Below, piece by piece: positions 12,766 through 25,100 of a stretch of 64,000 bases of DNA. Position 1 is the stretch's first letter. Every line of letters starts with the position of its first letter. The position numbers were made by a program, and so were the translations under genes. Under the pieces are notes generated by a model that saw nothing but the letters and a program-made list of their open reading frames with translations, had not been told where the DNA came from and searched no databases. The stretch is from Parasponia andersonii (taxonomy: Eukaryota; Streptophyta; Magnoliopsida; Rosales; Cannabaceae): NCBI GenBank assembly GCA_002914805.1, contig JXTB01000206.1, positions 571,768-635,767 on the forward strand, in the 5' to 3' direction.

Positions 12766-13164
12766 ATGGTCCTTAACAAGTTGTTCTCCATGATTTGTTA
12801 CATCATCAGCCTTAAAGGGCAACCAAGAATTAAGGAAACTCCAGCTTCTTGTAAGGTGATTGAAGTCAATGCTAAGCAGAAGGTTGAAGAGAGCCTTACT
12901 GAGTCTGCCACAGACTGCATCGCAGGCGAGGGTGAGTTCTGTTGTGTTTGCTTATCAAGATTAGAGGAGGGAGAAGAAACCAGCGTCCTTCCTTGCTTGC
13001 ATGAGTTTCACAAGGAATGTGTGGAGAGGTGGTTCAGTGCACGTATGAAGACTTGTCCTATTTGCCGATTTTCTATGGAAGAAGGGAAGTGCTATGATGC
13101 AGGAGAATTTTTTACCGAAGAGATGCTGATCTACTTTTCTTCTTTTCATGCAGCTGGCTTCTGA
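12766..13164 (+). CDS. Small RING-H2 E3 ubiquitin ligase
   Basis: A single-exon frame encodes 132 aa from the first ATG (MVLNKLFSM); the frame is open further 5' but only from a TTG. The C-terminal half holds a complete C3H2C3 RING-H2 finger: C59-x2-C62, C77-x-H79-x2-H82-x2-C85, C97-x2-C100, with the usual Trp (W89) after the fourth pair and Pro after C97. RING-H2 proteins bind an E2 enzyme and transfer ubiquitin to a substrate. The N-terminus (residues 3-17) is hydrophobic and might anchor in a membrane. The C-terminus ends EEMLIYFSSFHAAGF, which I associate with small plant RING proteins, but I cannot assign a named orthologue. Substrate unknown. No splice sites are needed; an upstream non-coding exon is possible. 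Confidence 0.8.
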   Translation: MVLNKLFSMICYIISLKGQPRIKETPASCKVIEVNAKQKVEESLTESATDCIAGEGEFCCVCLSRLEEGEETSVLPCLHEFHKECVERWFSARMKTCPICRFSMEEGKCYDAGEFFTEEMLIYFSSFHAAGF

Positions 13165-15659
13165 GTTCTGATTTTTTCTTTTTTTTTTTTTTTTTGGGTG
13201 GGGCACTTGGTCTATTGTGCATCCTTTTGAGTTCTACACTAATTGAAAAATTGAAGGCCATATTAGAGAATTAATTACAACAGATTTTCTTCATATTTTA
13301 AATTCTTGTAATTAGTTGGAATCCCCTAATTTTAGGATAGTTTCCTATTTCTTGGTGTTTTGGGTAACTCACGGCAATGCCCAATTTTTGTATATATATT
13401 CATTCTTAATCAAATATAATAGCTGAGCCATTGTTCCTCAACATTCTTCTCTCAATCTTAACAAGCCAAGCAAGCACAGATGGTGGATCTAGCTTAGCAT
13501 AGATTCCAAGTAATTCTTGTATTTTTCTATAGTACAGGATATCCTGTACCAAACCTGTTATTAATGGTGTAAATGCATTCATTAAAATTCGTTCCATCAT
13601 TCACCAGGTTTCAAACCTGGATTTTTCCAGTGAGAAAAATCTCCCTTCTTGGTCGATTTTTCATATTGGTGGTAGCGGAATTTGTTTTGTGCCTAGCCAA
13701 GTTGTGCCGTGTGATTAGGCTAAAAGATGGCCTTCTGACCAATCCAAAACACAAAAAAAAAAAAATCCCATTTAACGAGTTTCATCTGTTAATGCTAATG
13801 ATCCCAATTCTTACAATGCATTTTTATACTCATCACCCGAATTCTTTCCTTCATTCATTATTATCATAAACTCATTACCTTTCCACTAGGGAAAAAGAAC
13901 CATGAATGGAAACATAAATATCAAACATCAAGCAGGTTGTAACACAGCTAGGTCTCCTATGTAAAAGCCGAATAAATACCCCAATTCCTAGGAGCCTCTG
14001 TTCTCAGGTCCTCGGATCAGATGGACTTTATAGAAGGGGCACGCACTCATCGAAAGAGAGTGAGTGCATGTGACCCAAACTTTCGTAGAGGGAATTTGGA
14101 TAAGAGGATGGAGAACCGAAAAGCAGCATAGGCACCCATTATGACGATTTAAGGTGACACCAATCCATTTGGAACCAAATGAGTGATTGTATCAGCCCCA
14201 CTGTCCTCATGTCTAGCATCTATATATTATGTGTTTCTTTTGACCCCTAAGATGTAGAGTGGCAACCATTCGGCTCTCATAGAGCCGCTTTGGTCTCTAC
14301 GGATCTGTACCTACAACCAAACTCTCCTAAAGCTCGAAAACAATTTTATAAAGAACAAGTTCCTTTAAAATTCAAAGAAATGTCGTGTTAAGAAGTTCGC
14401 TAGACAGGAATGACCCCCCTCGGCCCTCACCTTCTAAAGTGCCCTGCAAAAAGTCTTATGCCAAGTGAGTCTCCAACTAGAACCGACATCAGCGTTCCAA
14501 TATTCTTTCCTTGTTTCTCCATTGGTATAAAATTTTATCTTCCAAAAAGTATAAAAAAAGCTAAGCTTGACTCGGAGGCCATCAATTAGAGGGGGAAACA
14601 AAAGCCATCATCAGTTCCACATTTACCAATCCGAAGATAAGGAAAACTCGAACACGATGTGACCTCGGACATGAATTACCTAGTGAAAGTAAGGGCAACG
14701 ATGATGGTAATTGAATCCACAACATGGGTTGCGCATATGTCATGACCCTACAAGCATCTACTTCTGTCCAAACATAGTATTTGAACATCTAACGTCGGAA
14801 ATAAGTAATCACAATCATCATAACTTACAGTAACTAAACTTGACGAAAAGTATCCACAGCTCCTATGAATGTTTTGGGACAGTATCCAATTCTCACATGG
14901 TTTAATGAAAAAGGGTATTAATCCCCAGAATTAAACATTCTATAATCATGGCAAAGCTTGAAAAGAAACCAATGTCAAATGTTTAACATAAGATACCAGA
15001 CAAAATAGGGCATCAATGGTTGTCACCAAAGGTTGGAAACACATCAAGAATCTGTGTGTGACCTGACCAGAGGAAAAGATAAGAGATAAGAAGATGTTGA
15101 AAGCGATGGCCAGTGGTACTGAAGTAAAGTGTCTTATTACATCTTTTGTTTTTTTTAAACAACTACAAAGACTATTGTAGCCATATGATATATGCCATAA
15201 AATATATAGCCGGTCCTTTTACCGCCACCGCCACTTGTTGTTTTACTCCACAATTTAATGATTTGCTATACTGGAGAGAGAGTTTTCAAACATGAGAAAA
15301 GGGCAAAAAAAAAAAACAAAAATAATAATAGCAATAATAAAAAAAAGTAGAAGTCAACAAGCACATAAAAACAAACAAAAAGAGGCCCACCAAATTAAGT
15401 TCCAGCCTCTTAGGAAATAACAAACCAACACTCTGTTTTTTAGTTCGTTACAAGCATTAGTGGTCACTATTCTAACCTTAAAACCACTAACATGATTCGA
15501 TATTAACCTTGCCACAACATGACATATAACACGTTGAACCCCCGTAAGTCCTTCCAATTCAAAAGCGAGCGCTCACTCGGGTAGAGACGAGAGTGATAAT
15601 GATAATTTCTAGCGTTAGGTAAAAATTAAGAAGTTAAGGCATTGAGATATTTATTATTC
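13165..15659. other. Intergenic, no gene seen
   Basis: No supported coding region. Poly-T follows the RING stop. 13245-13480 has a copia-LTR flavour (TATATATATTCATTC, ending in CCTCAACA) but no partner LTR or target duplication was found. 13980-14480 is GC-richer than its surroundings yet has no long open frame. 15300-15350 is A-rich. Confidence 0.5.
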
Positions 15660-16863
15660 TTAAAATGGAGCCGTTGACGTTCGGTGAAGAGTGTGCTTTT
15701 TGGGTAGTTGATTGGTAGTAGCAGCCGCTTGGTGAAACTGAGAGTCATTACCCAAAAAAACAGCAAAGAAAAAGCAAAAGCAAAACGTTAACTCCTTGGT
15801 GATATCGAATATCAATCATCGTGGAAATAGTAAAAAAAATATAATAATATTTGAGCCTTCAGTTATCTTCTATTGTATAGCTTATAAAAGTCGAAAACTT
15901 TTACCTGTTCTTGCTCTTTTCTGAGTCTTGCATTCTCTTCCGTCAAATGGGCAACTTCAAGCTCCAACTCATTTGTATAAGCCTGTACGAACCAATGCAA
16001 AAGTAAGATACACAACCAATTCAGATAAAAACGAAAAAAAAAAAACACACTTTTTAGTAATAAAAATGCCTACTTCGATAAGAAAAACCATTAACTGTAA
16101 TGACCCTTTACAAAATAATAATAATAATAAGTAAATAAATAATACTTTCCTGCTTTCTAGCTCTTGATCGAGCTGCTGACTCTCGGTTCTTGATCATGCG
16201 CTTGTGTCTTCTATTTCCTGAGCCACTACTATCACCTGAGCTTGGGAACCTTTTCTTCCCAAAAGACGGTAACAAGCACGAAGTGGGGCCCAAACTCTCA
16301 AATGGGGTAGCGAAAGACGATATGTTCGAGATGGGGTTGGTTGACTGTAAATGGTGAGAGTTTGGCCGAAGCAGGTCAGACGGGCTGGTATCGAGGAAGT
16401 GAAACTCAGGGCCCGAGTTTAAGCTCAGAGCAGTAGCAGGGTGAGGCAGGGGAGACACAGTGGCAGAAGGGCCGTACAGGGTCGCCGGAGCCGGTGGCGG
16501 AACCGAAGTGGTGACCATGGTAGTCGGCGGGGAGTCATTGCGAAAGGGTCTGCCGAGAAAGTCCTGGAAGATCATGCTGCGGAAGTTGGCGGCCGAGGTG
16601 GGAGTGTGGCGGGTTCTGATTGGTTGAGGGGTAGCAACAGTGGTGGTAGTACTCTCGGAGAGAGAAGAGAGATTAATGTCTTTCCACACCTCTTCCATGG
16701 TTCTGGTGGTAGTGTTAGGACTGGTGGAACTGCTTCTTGACGATGTGGAAGATGAGGATGATTTCTTTGAAGAAGAGGATGAAATTCTCTGTAAGCTTCT
16801 GGACTTTGTAGTAGTACTAGTGCTACTGTTTTCAATTTCTTCACCGTCTGAAGATGACAACAT
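15660..16863 (-). CDS. FD: FD-like bZIP transcription factor (florigen partner)
   Basis: Three coding exons on the minus strand: 16863-16150, 15982-15905 and 15737-15660, giving 289 aa. The N-terminus is Ser/Thr-rich, followed by the family motif MEEVWKDINLSSL (about residues 56-68). Residues 217-238 are the bZIP basic region with N226-x7-R234 (KNRESAARSR), and 239-264 begin the leucine zipper (AYTNELELEVAHL). The C-terminus ends LHRTSTAPF, the SAP/14-3-3 motif with R283, T286 and P288. FD binds ACGT-type DNA and recruits FT through 14-3-3 proteins to switch on floral identity genes at the shoot tip; T286 is the expected phosphosite. Intron 2 has GT-AG ends. Intron 1 reads CAG|GAAAGT instead of GTAAGT at its donor (see findings); the protein join ARKQ-AYTNELE requires this position. 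Not likely an ABF/AREB, given the short C-terminus. The gene symbol is by motif, not by phylogeny. Confidence 0.88.
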
Positions 16864-16910
16864 TTGGAAGTAAGAGATGGGTTTTGAAGTTTGATAGATA
16901 TGATATATAC

Positions 16911-16958
<48 letters not shown>
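16911..16958. repeat. (TA)n(GA)n microsatellite in the FD 5' leader
   Basis: About 10 TA followed by 14 GA units (plus strand), 48-95 bp upstream of the FD start codon. On the transcribed strand it reads (TC)n(TA)n, so it lies in the 5'UTR or core promoter and is likely to vary in length. Confidence 0.9.
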
Positions 16959-16960
<2 letters not shown>

Positions 16961-17224
16961 GGAGAGGAGTAGAACTGGGATTTTTTTTCTAGCTATGAAG
17001 ATACTTGATTTGCTAGTGTCAAGGGGGCAATGACTAAGGAAAGTTTTTCCTTCTTTTTTTTTTGAGCCACGCGAGGAGAGGAATTGGGAGTCTGGAACTG
17101 TGGTACTGTTATTTTGGGAGGATTCAGATTCCCAGGGAGTCTTATAGGCCCCGTTCGCTTCAGTCCAGTCCAACTGCTGTTCCTCGACATTATGAGAATC
17201 TAAAATGAGTTTCCCCACCACCAC

Positions 17225-20200
17225 TCCTTTTTAACAGTACTAAGATGTCTAAATTAGTACTATATCACTAGTATGTTACCAACTTACCATAATCCTACCT
17301 CCTACGTTAGGACTAGTGTTGATTGATAAATAAGGTTTTAAACAAGTTTGTTTATGTAGAAGTACACTCTTCTGTCTTCACTCTCGACTTTAGTTTGTAT
17401 TTTTCACTGGTTTTTATAAGGAGTCAGGTTATGATATTTTGTAAAGTAAAAGCAGAATGTTATTCATCAGATAACAATAGAACGAATAATTCATCTATGC
17501 AAAATAGAACCAATAATTCATAACATACTCTATCTCAGATATAAAATTAAATCTTTTATGCCCCTAGTTATGGTTTAATGAGTTCTAAACCATTACACGT
17601 GGAGTATTGGCACAACTTTTGCTTGTATTCTCTTGATTGTTATTGAAAAAGAAGAGAAATGAATTGAAGGGTTCTTTTCTCGTGATTCAGGCAAAGTTGT
17701 TTTGACAGATTGAACAAAGCCGAGTAAATGAAGCAGAGACTAGTTTAGCGCATATAAGACAAGGGGAAGGAGGAGGCACCCAAATACCACTTAGAAACTG
17801 CAGTGTTACGTAAGGCTCATATTTATTGTTACCTTGTGAATGTGAATTTTTGTGCTGGTCCTATGTCCAGAGATATTATCTCTGTATCAGAATGAAGTGA
17901 AATGACACTGATCGCACTGGTAGCAAACTCAAATATTTGCCGCACCCATAAAGAAATTGCGTTTTATTCTATTATTTTTAATTTTCACAAACATATGATG
18001 TCCCATGTCATGCAGAGAGGGAGAGAGAGAGAGAGAGTGGTGTGTTATAACTTTTAAATCTTCTGCTGATGGAGGAGGTGTATGCCGCCACTAAAGAATA
18101 CGTCAGTTTCTGAAGCTTCAAAGATTCTCTCTCCTAATAGCCAAATCTCACTTATTATGGATACTAGATACTGTACATTATAATAGGAAAGAGTTATGAG
18201 ACTGAAACAACTGTGTTATACGTGGGATAATATGCTGCTGATTCTGGTTTTTTCTTAGGAATCTCCTTACTTTTGTCTTAAAACCATCAATTTGATAATA
18301 CTAAAGAGCATCCTTACTGTCCAACACCGTGTACTAAGAAAGTTGCAGGACTCAGCTACATGGAAACTCTATAACTTAATTAGTGTATATAGTTTTAATT
18401 AGTGGATGACACCATTAGTGCTTCCTAATACTGCTCCATCGTTCCCATTAGCAATGATTTTCCTATGCAATACTTTTCACCCACTCTCTTTGTTCCCTTT
18501 TATGTTCGTATTTGTTCATGGAAGGATTTTATCTGTTAATATTTTAGTCAGTTGCAGGATATGATTCAGAAAGTAACATTGTACGTGTAAAAACGACAAA
18601 ACACATAGAAAAGTTGCACAGGATGAACAAGAACATAGTACTAAAAAGTTAACAAGTGTATCATGACTATTCTTAGTTGATATCTCATGTGTTTTGTTTG
18701 ACTGTCTCACACCATTATTCATTCCAAAAGTAAAACTTACCCCAGGGTATGGGGGTTTACGTGCCTATTACGTTTTTTTGGCCTGATATCCCAAGAGCCA
18801 TAAATCATAAATGAGTAGGAGTAATAGCTAAGTTTTGAGGGGTATGAGGCTAGAGATTATTTAGTTCGCAAATTTCCCATAAATGAACCTAACAAACCAG
18901 TGTTATTAAAATTTTGGAAAAGTTTAATAACAAGAAGAAAAAGGACAATTTAGATTGGGATTGTCACGATTGTGGCACTACTGACCACTCATTTGGAAAT
19001 CCAAAAAAAAATAGAAAAAAAAAGTTGAAATCTAGGAAATAAAATATCTATAAAAAAGCAGCAAAATAGTACAATATCCTTGAAACTGAAAGTGAGCGTG
19101 CGTAGTTGGTCAAGAGGAGAAAGATTAAGAGAGAGATCACAGTTTTTTGTTCAGAGTCTAGTCTCTAAACTATTGACAGCTGTCAGCACTGTATTACTCT
19201 GTCCCAAACGATTTCACATCATGTTATGGTACTCTCCTCTGGTCCTCTACCAGGCCCCATCTCCTGAGAATAGGCTCTCTCCTCTGTGGGGCCCAACTTC
19301 TCCTTTTGTTGTTTAGTCAGTCACTGGTGCTTGCCACCATAGTACCGTTTCTTCTCTATTATTCCATTTTCCTTCTTCACATTATCCTCACCACCCAAAA
19401 ATAAAACATGTACAGATATATGTATATATATCCATATTCTTTTATCATCTGACTTTTTCCATATTTTCTAATTTTATGCTCCTGTCTTCCAAGGTATTTC
19501 AAAGTTCAGGGGTCCCCATTTTTTTGTGTTTCTTTTTCCTTTCTTCAATTGAAACACCTTTGTTTGATCTTAATCTACATGACCCAATTGACCAATTTTG
19601 ATAGGGAATAGGTTGAATGAAAGAAATAAATCAAAGATGCCACTTTACTATGTTTTCTAAGCTACAAAGGACTACTTAGCTAGTAGAATCTATGAAGGAA
19701 ATGGGGTTGGCCAGCCTTGAATCTTGATGGAGACCAATCGGCTTTCCCATGCGTTTCCAGAGTAACTCAGATTCTGATTCTAGTCTTATTAATGTACAAA
19801 AATACATAGTTGTAGTTTTTATCTGATTTCAACTTCGACCCATTGGTACTAACACTGCAATTAATCTATAACCGTCGGATACTTGTTCTATAAAACCAAA
19901 CAACACGTGTTTCGAGGCAATAAACTAATTTCCCTAAACTGTAGAGACCAGGAAGAGGAGGACACCAAATGCGTAGGACTATCCCCTCTCGAAAAGAAAA
20001 CAACTTTCACGTTTTGCCAAATCTATGAACTCCGTTTTCATGCCACGATAACTGTTTTGCACGTATCTTGTGCTTATCGGGGTTTTGGTTTTTGGATGTG
20101 GGTTTTATCCATTATATTATTTTATAGCCAGATATGCTAAGTTTAATGAGAATGTCCGAATGTGATAAACAATGCTATATTTTCTCTTAAGAAGTGCAAC

Positions 20201-21150
20201 ATAGTAGAGCTCTAAAAGGCAGCAGAGATGGAAACCAACCTAACTCGAATTGACTTTTAGTCTATAGGCCACTTTTGCTCTCTGCGCATGTCTTTCCTCC
20301 ACTTTAGAACCAAAACAAGCTTTAAATTTTAGTTACTTCTGGAAACTCGATGATTATTTTGGTGCTTAAAAACAAGCTTTAAATTTTAGTCACTTTAGGA
20401 AACTGGGTGATTGTTTTTTACTTAAAAATAAAAAATAAAAAAAATCCAAGAGTGCAAACCAGAAGTGCTTTTTTAAACTTAAGGATATTGAAAAACGAAA
20501 GAAGAAAAGTTGATCTGATATTGAAAAAAGAAAGAGAAGACAAGTATCAAAGACGATAATGGTAAGCGTTGGCTAGACCTGAGGCCATCTTAAGCGAATA
20601 TAATCTCCCGTACAAGATTCGCCTTGGTGTTGATTAAATAGTCTATAGATAACGGAAATGGTAACCATATAGTCTAAGACTAAATTAACCACTTAGTAGA
20701 ACCCCTATTCAGCTAGTAGACTCGGAGACATAGTATGGCCAAAATTCGATGGAAGAAGCATCAAAATTATGATGTTAATTTGACAACAAACGGCTTTGTG
20801 CAAAAACCATTCACCATTAGCAATTTGTAGAATAACAATCAAAACAAGGAGAGACTACAGCTATCTGGTGATACAGGGACAGGTGAAAGACAATCCTTCA
20901 CGTCTGTTTCTCCCTCCATCCAAACTGGACTTGACCAATAATCAGCCTAACGTATTGACAACCAGCAACCAATTAATCATGCATGACAAACTAAGACGAA
21001 CCAACGTTGCAGCAAACTCTTCGGGAGACAAATAATGGTCGCCCCCTATATGCAAATTGGTACACCACCAGTCACTCCAAAAGTGAGATCCTAAAGAAAA
21101 CACCCGTGTACTGAGAAAATCTATGACCTCTAAAAAACTCCCGGATCTCA
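17225..21150. other. Intergenic region between FD promoter and LARP1 3' end
   Basis: Nearly 4 kb with no supported gene. The part next to FD (to about 18 kb) is its likely promoter; it holds a (GA)n run at about 18018-18038. 19080-19320 and 19880-20140 have open frames without domain similarity. A-rich runs lie at 18995-19060 and 20420-20445. Confidence 0.5.
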
Positions 21151-21340
21151 TACAAACGACATTTTAGAAGATAAACTACAATCGAATGAATAAATGATGG
21201 CATGTCAGGCTATAACTACGGGCGTAAAAACTCTAAGATGTGGTACAAACGACATTTATAATTGAAAAACTACAATTAAAGAATAAATAATTTCATGTCA
21301 GATTAAAACTGAGGACTGAAAAGTTAAATCCAAGGAGCAA
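21151..21340. repeat. Imperfect 93-bp tandem duplication
   Basis: TACAAACGACATTT at 21151 recurs at 21244, followed in both copies by AAACTACAAT, GAATAAAT and CATGTCAG in the same order. It lies downstream of the LARP1 gene. Confidence 0.8.
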
Positions 21341-22103
21341 CGTTCAACAAGGTCCGCAGTTTAATCAACATTAATGTCAACCATATCCAGTTGTAATCTG
21401 GGCAAATCAAAGGTATGTTCCCTCAGGGACCATTTATGCGGTAAAATCTTCAAAAAGTTTGAAGATAAAAGGTATACATATAAATGAAATTTTGAAGTAT
21501 ATGTGTTATTTTTAAAAAAAAAAATTGCAAGAGAGAAACATGATATGTCATCAGCGACAAAGCAACCTAGTAGCACGAGCACCAGCGTCCAGCCAAAGCC
21601 ACCCCCTTCAGTATGCAGACACAACTCCAGAAAATGCTTTTCTTCATCACTCACAATCACATAATTCCCTCCTAAATTGGAGGAAGTCTTGCCCCAAAGA
21701 TTCTAAAAACCAGCTGAGGGGCAGTAAGGGGAACAGGTATCAAAAATTCCCCCCAACCAAGCAGTAAAAGCATGCCACCATACAGTTTAAAGGAGTTAAA
21801 AAGGAAACACCCCATCAAAAAACATACAAAATCCCATAAAACTCATGCTTACTAGATTTAGTCATAAAAATTCCTTATTTTTTTCCCTTTTAAGTCGTTC
21901 TTCTGTTCCTTAATTAGTGGTTGTCCTTACCCTTTCTAAGTTGTCATGGTATTTCCAAGGCAAGACAGCATGTTTCATCATCTCATTGTAGGACACTCGT
22001 TAGAACCAACCAGCACATTCACCATGGTCATCAATTGCCTCTCTATTACTCCCTGCATTTCTTCCATCAAAGCATATGTGTGCATGCACGCACATTTCTT
22101 ACT

Positions 22104-25100
22104 CTAATTTCTTCCAGGAAAGGAGCGATCCGCTCCTGCTTGGACACCAAATGGACCACTTCCATCGCCATTGGACAGCTGAGGCTGATAATTGCCTTCA
22201 CCACTGCTACTGATGTTAGCACTCTGCTCTTCCAGTGCAATTCTTTGAACATTAGCAGCAAGCATATCATGACTGGAAGTCCCAGGAGTCTGAGGCCTCG
22301 AAACATTAGGAAATTGACCAGCAGGTATTAACCATCTCCCCCATTCATGGCGTCTCCTTACTTTGTCACCCTAATATACAAGGCAAATAAGAACAAAATT
22401 AGGACTAAATTAGGTGAATACCACTTTTTTTTCCTCATTAATTAAATCTACCACCATACTACTTTTTTAAATGAATTCTTAAAAGGGTTAAGTAGACAAT
22501 TACCACTTTTTTCAAATGCTTAATTAAATTTACCACCATTATTAGATTCTACCACTTTTGAGAGGGAATTAGTCAAGAATTCATCAAAAATGTGTCAGCA
22601 ATCTGTAATTCATCGAAAATTCATCAAGAATTCATTTTTAAAAAGTGGTATGGTGGTAGATTTAATTAATGAGGAAGAAAAAGAGTTATTCACCTAATTT
22701 ATTCGTTTAGAGCAGCAAAACATTACCCGTCAGTAGAATGTTACTGACCAAGTATTAAAAACTGTTATCTCTTTAAAGTCCAATCTAAATGCCCGTGCTA
22801 GGGTGTTAATTTAACATGAAGAGGAATAAGAATAAGAAGAATAAGAAGAAGAAGAGCCAGGGTAATTTAACATGAAGAAGAATAAGAAGAAGAAGAAGAA
22901 ACAATCAGATCTCAAACTACATAAAAAATGAATGTGTGATTTGCCCAAATACCTGAACTTCCAGAACATTTGACATTCGTACAGCCTCCAATATAAGCTG
23001 GATATTGTCCGTCAAATGCAGAACCTGGAAAAGTCACAATAGCAAGAAACTGTAGCCATAAAAAGTAAAAGATCTGGAAATAGAATTAGAGGGACCTACC
23101 ATCCAATTTGCAAGCATCCCTTAATTTCTCGGTCTAAGAAAAAGAAAAAAATGCAAGAGTTTCCACCTGAGTAGCGAAAAATTACATAAAAAAAGAAACA
23201 AGAGTACAAAAATGAAGAATAGTGAAACCTAAGAAACCATCTCTGCTGCAATTGGTTCTCTTCCAAATTAAGCTTCGCATCATGTCTAGGAAACTTCCAT
23301 TTCCTTTGTCCCAGTCAGAAGCCAACTCAGTAGGCAGTAACCAGATAAAGTAAAGAAGTAAGCCACTTATCATCTCGTTGTTGTATGGGATGAAACACAA
23401 TCAATGACAATTACAACAAAACTCCATTGACCTGATAGCTAAATTTGCGAACTATCATAGAAAATATGGCATTTAGTTAATGCCATCAAAACAGATATAA
23501 GGTTTTAAAATACATGTCAAGAACACCTACTTCAGTGGAACCCATCATCAGCAAGGAACTTAAATTTAGGACTAACAAGTAATGAAATTACTACAACACA
23601 GCATTATCCAGCAAGAAACGTCCTCTTATGCAAGGAAAAATCAGGTTACAAACAATCATCTCATGGTCATCGGAAAAGAAATTAAGATACCAGCCAACCT
23701 TGTTGACATTGTGTAAGATACAATAAATCAAAAGTTATCCTTCCGGACTCTGCAAATCGTGAATAGAAGAGAGGTAGATACCATTGCAGGCTGCAGGCAT
23801 AGGGCCAATGATGAAGAAACTTGAGATAGTGTGAACAAGCTCACAAGGTCACAAAACCAATTGAGAGCAGATAATGAGAAGACTGCCTATCTAGGTAGGA
23901 CGTGTGATTGAGAAACACAGCTTTTAAAACTAAATACCAGGTAAATACCAAAAGGAATTTAGTCTATTAATATATGCCTACTTCAAAAGAAAATTGCTTA
24001 ATTAGGAACAAAAGTTCCACATAAAACTGAAGGATGGGAAAGAATTCACTTAGCAACACCGTGCACTAGAGCAGCCAAACAGGGGTCAGTTGAGTAAACA
24101 AGAAATGGTCAACATAAAACGTACAATTTAATGCATCAAATCACCTAATTTCTAGACGATGTTGTTCTCAGCTAAATGAAAATCATGTTGACCATTTTAT
24201 GAGGACAAATAAGAGCACAGTAACGAAATTCGATTAATTAACAAACCTAGGATCCCCATATCACTAAAGAAGTAAAAACAGCCAAATAAAAAACTGAATC
24301 ATCCAATGAAAATAGAGAAGGCAAGGCACTTCATACAAAAATCAATACAGAGAATCAAGAATAAGATATAAACAGAGCAGGTTGCTAAGACAGTAAATGA
24401 AAACCACACAAATAATCTCCAATAACTCACTTTGTTGAAGCCTGCAATTAATTTGATAGGAACCCACCCCTGGTCATCCATATTCTTCCTCAAGTAAGTA
24501 TCTTTGATTAAATTCTCATTACTGCATCAAATGAATATGAGGTGCAACTGCAGTTAACTCTTACCCATCTTTAACTTCCCACAAGAAAGAACAAAGGGCA
24601 GGTACAATAAGCAATATGAAGAGCAATCAGTAAAAGTAGTACCTGAAATAATAATCTATCTGATTAACAATCTTAGAATGCAACTGAGGATCTGGAGCAG
24701 GTATAAACACAGGAGGCATTGGAGCTACAAACGGAGGTGGATGAGCAACATATACTACTGGAGGCCCAAGATCTCCTAAATGGATGGATAAAGGTATTAG
24801 GAATTTAAAGATAAACGAATCAATATCTAGACATACAATATAAGGTCAGCTTACCTGGGAACCCCATGGGAGGAGTGCCATAAGGGCGCAATGGATGTGG
24901 AGGAATAAACGGGCCCGGACTAGGCGGTGGTGTTGGGCCTCGATAAACTCTTGGAGCAACTCTTTGCTGCTGCATATGAGGGTCTCTACCATTGAAACTT
25001 CTACTACGGGAATTCCACTCATGATTTCCACGATCTTGATCACGCCTACCCCCATAATTATGATGGTGAGAACCATCTCCACGTGGATGCGAACCACCAT

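Noticed and set aside
13245-13480. Possible solo copia LTR
   Set aside because: TG/CA-like ends and a TATA-like run are present, but no target duplication or second copy was found.
13980-14480. GC-richer block suggestive of organellar or retroelement DNA
   Set aside because: No gene or rRNA/tRNA motif could be recognised, so no origin is claimed.
16841-17224. 127-codon minus-strand frame upstream of FD
   Set aside because: It runs through the (TA)n/(GA)n leader, has no domain and overlaps the FD start; probably a chance frame or an upstream ORF.
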